Made by a program: the position numbers and the translations under genes
Shown: piece by piece, positions 55,831 to 64,000 of the stretch
Layout of the letters: every line of letters starts with the position of its first letter
Position numbering within the stretch: the first letter of the stretch is position 1
Assembly: GCA_004794655.1 (NCBI GenBank)
Contig: SMMW01000149.1
Coordinates: 2,418,001 to 2,482,000 of the forward strand
From: Marisa cornuarietis
Lineage: Eukaryota; Mollusca; Gastropoda; Architaenioglossa; Ampullariidae
Direction of reading: 5' to 3'
Length of the DNA stretch: 64,000 nucleotides
The notes under the pieces: generated by a model
What the model was told of the DNA's origin: nothing
The model's input: the letters and a program-made list of their open reading frames with translations, nothing else
Database searches by the model: none

Positions 55831-55839
55831 CAATTACTG

Positions 55840-56560
55840 GGTATCGGTGCAGTTCACAGAGAGAGAGAGAGAAGACAAGGAGGACAAGAACGAAAAGGAA
55901 TTAAAAAGAGTGAAGAGGAAAGAGAGAAGGGTGCTCTGACAATTTGACAAACTCCGCGCCAAGCGCCAACACACCAAATGAACGCCGCAAACGTTTCCTC
56001 AAGAGCACTTCAGCCGCGGCTTTCACGGTGGGCAGGAGAGTTGTCGGCCTTTAATTGGATTGTGCCGCTCGACCACAAAACCACGAGGCCGACTGCCTGG
56101 CAGCACGCCATGAAGACGAGCTGAGGGGTGGCGGACGCCGCTGTACACGGAGGGATGAAGAAACAAGAGGTCTTTCTTGATGAAGATGACAGAAGTGAGC
56201 ACGGTGGCCGAGCACGAGGACAGAGGATGAAGGGAGATAAATAGGGTAGTCCGCTTTAGCAAAGGGGCTGCAACTTGTCGTCCCGAAGAAGAATAATAAT
56301 GAAAATTTTTTAAAGAAGCTTGAATAGTGTGAAATATACAAGTGATTAAATGCCTTTCTCGTGAATTGTATTTCATGTGTTAAACAAGGTGAAAATATAT
56401 GTAGATGGAATAAATATAATACATCATGCACTTTGTACTGATTTTTTTTTTTCATCTGTAAAGTTGAAAGTACAAACAATTTGAGAGAATTGTGAGGACA
56501 TGTGCATCTGGCTAACAAGGGTTGTGATGGACAAAAGGAAACGTAGGGGAGGAAAGCAAA
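55840..56560. other. Anonymous DNA upstream of nothing recognised
   Basis: A (GA)n is at 55859-55871 and a GC-richer block at 55960-56130. No coding gene is supported. Confidence 0.45.
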
Positions 56561-56567
56561 AACAAAC

Positions 56568-56572
56568 AAAAA
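56568..56572 (-). terminator. Pol III terminator of tRNA-Gln
   Basis: Five consecutive T on the minus strand, eight bases past the 3' end of the tRNA, with more T-rich runs just beyond. Confidence 0.75.
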
Positions 56573-56580
56573 CAAAGTTT

Positions 56581-56652
56581 AGGTTCCACCGAGATTTGAA
56601 CTCGGATCGCTGGATTCAGAGTCCAGAGTGCTAACCATTACACCATGGAACC
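56581..56652 (-). tRNA. trnQ-CUG: tRNA-Gln (anticodon CUG)
   Basis: A 72-nt gene starting GGTTCCATGGTGTAATGGTT and ending GTGGAACCT. The acceptor stem GGTTCCA pairs with TGGAACC; the D-arm has TGTAATGGTTAGCA (A box), the anticodon stem-loop CTGGACTCTGAATCCAG puts CTG at 56619-56617, and the T-arm carries AGTTCAAATCTCG (B box). It agrees throughout with what I recall of animal tRNA-Gln(CUG). It has no intron and no 3' CCA, as usual in eukaryotes. It supplies glutamine at CAG codons. It is transcribed by Pol III from internal promoters. Confidence 0.97.
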
Positions 56653-56659
56653 TTGATTA

Positions 56660-57555
56660 GTCAGTGTTCGATTTGAAAGGTGTAGTGAATACAGCAGGGT
56701 TTGTCAGACCAAAGACAATACATTTGATCAGACACTGAGATCAAAATACAAACGCACGAGCTCTTTTTCTTTTTCTTTTTTTTCTAAACGAAAAGTTATC
56801 ATCACCGACCATTATTTCTACCTGACCTCTTAATCAAAGTAGAAGAAATTAATGGGAAGGAATTCAAGACCCGGAAAAGAAAAGATGATTTTTTATTGTT
56901 TCCTTGACACTCTCTCCCTCTCTCTCTCGTTTACACCCTCCCTTCCTCCACACACACACACACACACTGTACGAATTACAGAATGACAACAGAAGAAGTT
57001 AACATAAAGTCAGATAAATTAATTCTCATAAATGTGTTGCAAATATTTAAAGATATGTTATGAAAATCACTGCACCAATATATTCCCAGCCAGCCTTAGC
57101 AATTCTATTCCTATTTAAAATGTATCTCCTCTTCACTGTAAGGTAGACTGAGCTTACACTTAAGTTACTAACGATCTACTGGCTCTAGCAGGATTAAGAA
57201 ATATTTCAAATACAGAACAGTATTATAAATAAGAAGATTGTGGTGAGCATTGTCTTCAACATCTATCAGTGTAGTTCTATTGTGAATGAATGCATGCAAT
57301 GCCTGTTGTGCGCCACTGTCTGTAGAGGGAACAAAATTAACACACACTACAAACATGTCAAAGATATAATATGTACACACTAAAACATATCATCGTGATT
57401 ATACATTAAGGGACATTAATGGATTACACATTAATGGACTGCGATTTACTGGACAATGCCGCAAACAATTAAAATCTCTTCTGCCCTCATATATAATTAT
57501 CTCTCCTGATTCAAAGGATCAACTAGACCCCTAGGGTTGCTCTGCGCAAACTCGA
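56660..57555. other. Anonymous AT-rich DNA
   Basis: CA repeat at 56949-56966; no gene recognised. Confidence 0.5.
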
Positions 57556-57579
57556 TCATCGCTGTTTACATAGAAGACT

Positions 57580-57725
57580 TTGAGCTATGACCCATCTTGG
57601 AGTATTCAGTATCTTTGTTTCCATACAGCGGTGTGCTGATGAAGCAAGCATTGTACACCTCCATCGTTGTCTTGATTGCCAGCTTGAGATTATTCCGAAC
57701 ACCATCGCCTTTCCAATCATTTGAT
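57580..57725 (-). mobile_element. RTE-like RT fossil fragment
   Basis: One minus-strand frame reads GVRNNLKLAIKTTMEVYNAC then FISTPLYGNKDTE. This resembles the conserved thumb-region stretch of RTE-type RTs (L...TK..VY.AC..STLLYG.E.W). Only about 50 codons remain and flanks do not continue the protein. Confidence 0.5.
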
Positions 57726-57729
57726 CGAT

Positions 57730-58470
57730 TTGCATGCACAGGAAAAGAACGAACAACAAATAAGACAAAATCTTTAGTCTTAATTAATTCTGAATTAAAT
57801 TAATTAAGAAACGATAAACTCGCTACAAACCTCTTTCTGTAACCACTCAGAAAGACAATGATCGAGAGAGCGAGAGCTTGCTGACAAAACCGTCTTCTTG
57901 ACTTTGAAATAAATACATACACTACGATACAACGCTCTGTTTGAGCAAAGATAGTTTACATTATGATTCATATATTAAATATATATATATATATATCAAG
58001 GCATACTTTCTCAGAAGATCTCTTCGGTATCAAATGATTCTATTATGCTTGTGGGTACAAAACAAGGAGACTGGAAGCTGCCTGTCAATAAGTTCAGCGT
58101 GTAGACAGCGGACGCACGATGAGTCAGCGCTGGCCCACTAGGCGCCCGTAGTGATGGCTGTCCTTTCCTTCAGTGTCTCTATCCTGGGGCAACATGCAGA
58201 TGTTGTTTATCCCTGGAACCGTAGTTATAAAGCGACAGCAAAAATGCCCTGAGGTTACAAACAGAAAAAAACATAATGTAATATCCACGGGGTCTGGGTA
58301 AAGTATTGTGACAACGAAAACAAGACGCTTCTCCTGGTGAAACGACTTACTCTCGCTGCATGACCTCGGCCCCAGGTAATGATGAGATTTCCTAAATCTG
58401 ACCTAGCACTGTAAGAACATCCGATTTACCGCATTTCACACATTCCTTATCGAATGCTGGCAAGAAAGGA
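57730..58470. other. Anonymous DNA
   Basis: (AT)n at 57978-57995; no gene recognised. Confidence 0.5.
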
Positions 58471-58479
58471 CAGTACCAG

Positions 58480-58659
58480 GTCGGTCCGGTCGCGCAACGC
58501 TTAGCGCCTGTTACTAATACAGTGAAGGTTGGCTGTCCTGGGTTCAGATCTCGTCTTGGGCAAGCTGTTCTTTCTCTCCATGTTGATTAATTTTACAGGG
58601 CTGGCTGCCTTGCCATGATATAGCCTTAGTCGCTGGCTCGGCGTAAAACACCAATTCCC
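58480..58659 (+). mobile_element. SINE family A, near full-length copy
   Basis: tRNA-like head with GTCCGGTCGCGCAACGCTTA (A-box region) and a B-box GGTTCAGATCT at 58541-58551. Then follows the body: TTCTTTCTCTCCATGTTG, TTTTACAGGGCTGGCTGCCT, GCCATGATATAGCCTTAGTC, GCTGGCTCGGCGTAAAACAC, ending CAATTCCC. This is the most complete family-A copy in the window. Pol III transcription and borrowing of a LINE's machinery are the known mode for tRNA-SINEs. Confidence 0.8.
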
Positions 58660-58664
58660 AAGGA

Positions 58665-59300
58665 ACTGTACCACACGACCACAAGGTATAAATGACACCC
58701 TAACCCTAACCGCTGTAAGAACAAGGGCACGATGTGTGAATAATAAGTACAGTGGCATTTCCTTTCTCAACATCCTTGGCATACTTTGCTCGGGTCCCCC
58801 TGACCGCTTACATACTGGCTATCCAGTCTAGTAAGCGGGTAGACATTTTAAACATTTATCATTTTTTAAACATGTCTTGTTTAAAACGGAATCTAGTTAA
58901 TCTCTCACAACAATTCTTCATGAAGCTTTGTAACAAAATAATAAATTGAGGACTTATGGAGAGAATTCTCCTTATTCATAGCCAACCTCATAGAATTCTC
59001 TTAATTTACAGCTGACTTTGCCTGAATAAAAATAATCTGATACGGTCATATTATATTTAGCAATATTTGTACAATAGAGACCATAGCAGGGAATATTCGT
59101 CGATTTCAACCTTTATATATAAGTATATCCTCAATTGACCCACATCATTTATGATACTCGTATCATCGGCTCTCTTTCTCCCTCCCTACATGTTAATATG
59201 CAACCAGAAGAGGATTCGATTAGAGGCCTCGTTTTAGAAATTAAAGCGGTAATATCGTTTGCAGGCAGCTCAGAGACAGACGTCCGTGGACTTAAGGACA
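58665..59300. other. Anonymous AT-rich DNA
   Basis: Two adjacent CCCTAA motifs at 58696-58709 are too few to be telomeric. No gene recognised. Confidence 0.5.
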
Positions 59301-59307
59301 ATCGGTG

Positions 59308-59445
59308 TCAAACATCAACAAAGCCGAACACCTTGAGCCTTTCAACAGGTTGTCAATATTTTGACAATAAAGTCCCTCTCGCGTCATCACGTCTTGTTCC
59401 AGTTGGAAAAGCGGGTAAGTCTCGGGTTAGCCAACCGTGACCCCA
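59308..59445 (+). repeat. Dispersed repeat, copy 1 of 2
   Basis: Shares with 62868-63000 the sequence ACAAAGCCGAACACCTTGA, CGTTTCAAC/CCTTTCAAC followed by GGTTGTCAAT, and a TCATCAC/TTATCAC then TGTT block, with AAGCGGGTAAG versus ACGTAAGCTTA. Similarity covers about 130 bp. Family unknown. Confidence 0.6.
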
Positions 59446-59449
59446 GTGA

Positions 59450-61170
59450 CAGTGGCTAAAGTCAGTCAACGGTCCCATAACGAACGATGGCGACCACTGA
59501 GCGCGACGCCTTCACACAGGGTTACATCTTCTTGGTGATGACGGGTGAATAAAATGTAGTGTCTTGGCCTGGGAGCCACTAGTGACATGAGTGTCGTAGC
59601 TGCTCGAAATGCCATCAGCCGAGGTGTAGAATGACACTCGCGAAGAAAAAAATGTCTGACATTGAAACTAGTCCTTCTTTTTTTCTTTTTGATCGATGCT
59701 AAACGGCCCATGACTGCAGAAAAGAGTGAAACTGCACGAGCACAATTTCTTTCTCAGTTTACTTTCAAACTTCTTTTTCTCGCCATGTCACATGTCACAT
59801 ACATTGTCTATTTTCGATAGCTTTGAGCAAAAAAAGGGGGGACCACATTATTTACTGTCACGAAATATAGTTTCAATGAAGAAAAATAATGACCAGAGAA
59901 CTGCCATAATTTGCCATTTTTCCTTAAAGCCCAACCCGATTGCTGAGCGAAAATCGCTGGAAACAGAGCACAAAGTATCACAAAAACATGTTCCCGTGGT
60001 ATTTTATAACAAAGAGGCATGACAAATTTTATATTAATATCTGGATTTGTCGAGAAAACCTGAAGTGACGAAACGGAAGTATTGCTAAAAACAGCGTCGT
60101 CTGCACGAGCTGAACTCGAAGAGAAAACATGCAATCCTTGGTAAAAGAAAACTGACCAGGACACATTGTGCTGTTGCTGAATGTTCTCTTAGACACTCTG
60201 GTGGAGTTAGTTTGTACTCATGAAGGAAATGATAATGCCAGCAAAAGCCAGTGAATTCACTTTGTTCAGAGATGTGTATATACAGGTCTCTGCTTTGTTC
60301 AAACGGGCCGTGCGAATTTCGTCCCCACACTGTACTCAAGAATTTGCTCAAAACATCTCAAAATCCATTGTTATCCAATCACTTATACAGTACAAGCAAG
60401 TCTTGGACTTTCAGTAAAACGAAGAAATCTTATTCCTACAGCAGTGCTTACTACACAAAAGCACGAAATGTTAAAACCAACTACGACTGCTGGTAGATGA
60501 AGCATCAGATATACAACATCGACGGTTTCTACACCGTCTGGTCTACAAGTAACATCGTGTGACAGTCACAAACACAACATCATCAGTCGTATCTTTATCC
60601 AACATAATGCTAAAAACAACTGACAGTGTGAGGGCACCATTGATTTGTGTGATCGAAACGGCTAAAAAAGGAAAAAAGAATTGAGGGGTATAAACATATT
60701 AAAAGGAATTTAAACGGGAACACGTGCGAGTATCAGTACGTAAATAGAAAATTTTGCATACATGTTTCAAACTATCACTATATTTTTAATTGTAAAAAAA
60801 TCCTTATCGGCAGTCAGTTGTAACTATAAAATAAAAATGCAAAGCTTGAAACCATCATATGCAAAAAATTACCGGAGTTTCTCTGAGACAAACACTTTTG
60901 AAACGTGTTAACATTTTATTAACAATAATACACATCAGAAAATTTACTCAAATGCGCCCACTTAGTAACAGACAATCAGTAATAATACAACATAGGGCTG
61001 TATTCCAAATTCGGCTGTTTCATTTATTGGGCAAAAAAAAAAAAAAAGTCGCTTCTTGAACACGACAGTCTGAGCGATGTTTCTTCATTTGACTTGAAGA
61101 CATGCCCACTCGCTGTTACAAATACTCAGGGCAAGTAAGAGAACCTTCAGTATAGGGGAGTAATTTTTTC
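59450..61170. other. Anonymous AT-rich DNA
   Basis: No gene recognised on either strand; frames around 59700-60450 are unfamiliar and short. Poly-A tract at 61026-61040. Confidence 0.5.
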
Positions 61171-61179
61171 CCCCCACTT

Positions 61180-61570
61180 TCAGGGCCGCCGAGAGCCAGC
61201 ACGGGCCCCGTGCAGACTACCTCTTGATGAATCTTGCAATTGTAATCGTAAATTATTTTCCCAGTATATAATAATATGCTTACAATTCGATTGTAAATAT
61301 CTACATTTCATTCAGTAACGTAATATAGCCTGTAAAAATCAGAACAAGTGCACTAGGGTCTACATCACTACTTGAACATAGAGTGAGTGGTTAGTACATG
61401 AGAAAAACTGAAGTTAAAGGACCAAACTTGTAGTACTTCGCTCAATAGAAAAATACCCAGAGTGAGGAATGTTACGAAAGAGAGAAGGAAAAGAAGAGAA
61501 AAAATCCACTGACCAAGGCCGGGCCACCTCCAGAGCCGCGGGCCCGGGTACGCCAGACCCCCCTGTTCCC
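61180..61570. repeat. Pair of GC-rich direct repeats in AT-rich DNA
   Basis: Block 1 (61183-61222: GGGCCGCCGAGAGCCAGC, then GGGCCCCGTGCAGAC) and block 2 (61518-61562: CGGGCCACCTCCAGAGCC, then GGGCCCGGGTACGCCAGAC) share an ordered pattern GGCC-CC..AGAGCC..GGGCCC..GT.C..AGAC. About 335 bp separate them. They look like related transposon ends in the same orientation. Confidence 0.4.
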
Positions 61571-61899
61571 CACCCTCGTCAGGCCTGCCCACTTTCCCAG
61601 TGGCAGGTGAGAATGCCGATGTTTGAAGGCTTATGTCTTTATAAGTAAGCATAATTATGTACTCATATTTTGGGAATTATTATTTTAAAACAAACTGAGC
61701 CCGATCATAGAGAAATAATGTTGCGCTCGGTTTGTCCTTTAAGTGCTTTCTTTGAATCTTGCCGTATGTTTCCTTAATCGATATTATTAAAAATGCTTGA
61801 CGCTTTTTCGATAAAATAGAAATGAACATGCTTCTTTGGGATCTCAATAGGTCAAGCCGTCTGCTCGGTTGCAAGCTTTGCTGTCATTACGAACGTGCT

Positions 61900-62050
61900 A
61901 ACAAGCCGACATGTGCGCATCCGACAGACGCAACGCTGCTCGCGATTGGACAGCAGGGCCGTAGCTGACGTCAGAGACTTGTCGGGAAAGTCGAGGTTCC
62001 GGGAGCGATGAACTGCCTCCTCGAGATGACGCGTGCGCGAGTGCATGGGT
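61900..62050. promoter_or_regulatory. CpG-rich block with CCAAT-type and CRE sites
   Basis: CGCGATTGGAC (61941-61951, inverted CCAAT box) and TGACGTCA (61966-61973) lie 16 bp apart in a local CpG-rich patch that also has GACGCGTGCGCGAGTGC. This spacing and pairing recall CRE/CCAAT promoters. No convincing first exon was found on either side, so it may be coincidental. Confidence 0.25.
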
Positions 62051-62867
62051 GACCATCAAGAAAGATGCAGACAATGTCAATGCGGGCCTGTGCCCGACCT
62101 TACAGAGAGCTGACAAACAAAATGACTTGTCGCTGCTCTGAGCTTGAATCCAGCCAGTATCATCTATGTAAGGCCTCGGTCGCCTTCGAGACAAAAAAAA
62201 TATATTATATCTATATAAAAATGATAATCATGTTGATGCGATTTGACCTGCTCATGTTCTTAAGTCAAAACAAATTGGAGCTACGAACTTCTTCGGGGGA
62301 AAAAATATGCTCACAGAATCTTATTTACTGCTAACACTTGCTAGCAAAGGTAAATAAGAGATTTCGTAAACTAAATATTGTGTCAGACAGAAAGAAAAGC
62401 ATTCATTCATTCATTTGTTGTTGGTGGTTTTAATCTAAGTACGTGGGAATGGGCAGATAAATGTCCTGCCACAGAAAATAAATTATAATAAATAAGCACA
62501 CAAAATTTGAGAACAGTGTAGATATCTTTACTTGCATTGTGTTCAAGTACTCGAGTACACGTGTGAGTTTTTAAACTGTTTATTTCTTAATTTTGCATTC
62601 GTGGCCAGTGGGTTCACTTGTTTTGTTTTTTGTTTTTGTTTAAATAGCGTTATTATAAGTTTTAGTTGGTCCTTCATGTGTGCAAATTATCTGAGAGTCA
62701 TTGTATCGTTTGTACAATGTAACCAATCTATTGCTTGTCAATTTATGTCTTTTAAGAAAATGCGATATCTTGTAAGGTGCCTCTCTAAACTGCCATAATT
62801 TATCCACTTTTTACCCGTTGGGTCGTATGCAGCCCCAGACTGAAAAACTGGACACCACAAAAATGGC

Positions 62868-63005
62868 GTCAAGTCGACAAAGCCGAACACCTTGAACGTT
62901 TCAACGGGTTGTCAATGTTTTGGCAGTTGAATCCCTACTGTGTTATCACACCCTGTTCAGCTTGCATACGTAAGCTTACCATGTTAGTCCCAGCTCAGAC
63001 AAGCG
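62868..63005 (+). repeat. Dispersed repeat, copy 2 of 2
   Basis: Counterpart of 59308-59445, same orientation, with about one difference in six bases over the aligned core. Confidence 0.6.
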
Positions 63006-63074
63006 CATCGAAGCGACAGCAACGAATAGTATGGGTTGAATCTAATCAGACTTGTGTATGAATGTCCTGTCGCT

Positions 63075-63175
63075 TTAATAATAATAATAAATGAAGATTT
63101 TTATAGCGCATATTCACACACATGGAGAGCATGCTCGTAGCGCTTTTGACTTTCCACAGAAAGAAATTTAAAGTG
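63075..63175 (-). mobile_element. L2-like 3' tail copy
   Basis: Minus strand reads AGCGCTACGAGCATGCTCTC, then ATGTGTGTGAATATGCGCTA and an (ATT)n tail (63079-63092). It is nearly the same as the end of the 12.2-13.98-kb element. Only the last ~100 bp is clear. Confidence 0.65.
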
Positions 63176-63295
63176 AAAAGCTGTCCATTGTGACACAATG
63201 TCACTTGAGTTTATGATGAAGTTTAGTTTACTGTTCAGCTGAAAATCATCTAAGGAATGAAGACCATTCTTCGTAGATAAATACTTCTGTCTCTA

Positions 63296-63297
<2 letters not shown>

Positions 63298-63367
<70 letters not shown>

Positions 63368-63375
63368 TGAGAGAG
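63298..63375. repeat. (GT)n microsatellite, ~34 units
   Basis: Uninterrupted GT tract ending in GAGTGAGAGAG. Confidence 0.97.
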
Positions 63376-64000
63376 ACTATTAAGGTTTTATGTATTTGCT
63401 GCATAGATTGTGTATTTACGGCAATTATGTAGGGGGTGGGCTATGCGCACTCACACACTCGCACGTATAAATGCATGCACCGAAACAAAGCTTGCTTTAC
63501 GTAAGTAATATAAGACTTTAAGTGTATTGTTCAGGTCCATGTGTGTTTGTTGACTATTTGTTTTGCGTAAACTTATCTCCGCACACTTATATTTACTAAT
63601 ATTTGCAAAGGTACTCATCTTTATCTCAAATGCGCGTACGTACTCTATTTCACTGAAATAGATTATCGAAACCCTGTGCCATGGGGTAATTTAAGTAACT
63701 TTTAAGATGAAACAATATTACACTAACAAGTCCTCTCTGTAGCCATCAAAACTTCTCAGTACTTCAGAAGTTAACTTGCAATATTTTAAAGTATTTGTGT
63801 CCATCTTGAATCTTATACCTCATTCTAATCTGAGACGAAGCTTCTTAGACAGGTTTTATATAATTTTCAGTCGAACTTCTTTATGTGCAAATTATCCCAT
63901 ACAGTTATTTTATCTTACCTAATTTTTGCACGAGCTGCACTGGGTATGTCCCAACATCTACCTATAGAAGCTAAAACTTTTGAGATTTTTATGTAACATG
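63376..64000. other. Anonymous AT-rich DNA to window end
   Basis: No gene, RNA or repeat family recognised. Confidence 0.5.

Noticed and set aside
56051..56575. 174-codon minus-strand frame next to the tRNA
   Set aside because: Composition is low-complexity and F/S/L-rich, no motif, and it has no start context or family support.
58690..58712. Telomere-like CCCTAA motifs
   Set aside because: Only two units, interior to the window and next to a SINE.
61368..61652. 94-codon minus-strand frame with a hydrophobic segment
   Set aside because: Half of it is translated GC-rich repeat; no splice or start support.

Overview
This window looks like animal genomic DNA, most likely from a mollusc or another lophotrochozoan. 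The reasons are long (GT)n/(CA)n and trinucleotide microsatellites, several decayed non-LTR retrotransposon clades side by side (RTE-like, L2/CR1-like, I-like, L1/Tx1-like), two tRNA-headed SINE families of a type I associate with molluscs, eukaryotic splice-site contexts, and an intact eukaryotic tRNA-Gln gene. There are no operons and no dense coding. The species is an inference from repeat content and cannot be proved here.

Layout: 0-5.5 kb is mostly anonymous DNA with a 168-bp palindromic MITE (4261-4428) and the best candidate host exon, a minus-strand membrane-anchor exon at 5482-5654. A broken RTE-like retrotransposon fills 5921-8700 (minus) and is cut at its 3' side by a SINE. An I-like RNase H fragment lies at 10079-11350 (plus), followed by an L2-like element at 12185-13981 (minus) and a relative of the MITE at 14215-14470. 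From 14.5 to 33 kb there is mainly anonymous and simple-repeat DNA with two promoter-like CpG/CRE regions (22.6 kb and 27.0 kb). An L1/Tx1-like element with an intact ORF1, but with endonuclease and RT core deleted, spans about 33.1-36.5 kb (minus).

A 2.2-kb array of 25-bp minisatellite units with higher-order structure occupies 39560-41750. It is followed closely by a 716-bp hAT remnant with recognisable 8-bp target-site duplications (41808-42523). An unclassified ~870-bp repeat lies at 43490-44360 with partial relatives at 51.0 kb and 27.5 kb. From 46.6 kb to the end there are older non-LTR relics, SINEs, a tRNA-Gln(CUG) gene (56581-56652, minus) and a truncated tRNA-Gln copy 2.2 kb away, plus long (GT)n arrays.

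How it works together: the only genes with clear function are retrotransposon-derived ORFs, most of them broken, and the tRNA. Host protein-coding content appears limited to isolated candidate exons (5.5, 22.5, 39.4 and 45.1 kb), each resting on splice signals and reading frame only. The main structural novelties are the palindrome-bearing minisatellite with triplicated blocks, the palindromic MITE family with internal 20-bp repeats, and the unclassified 870-bp repeat family.
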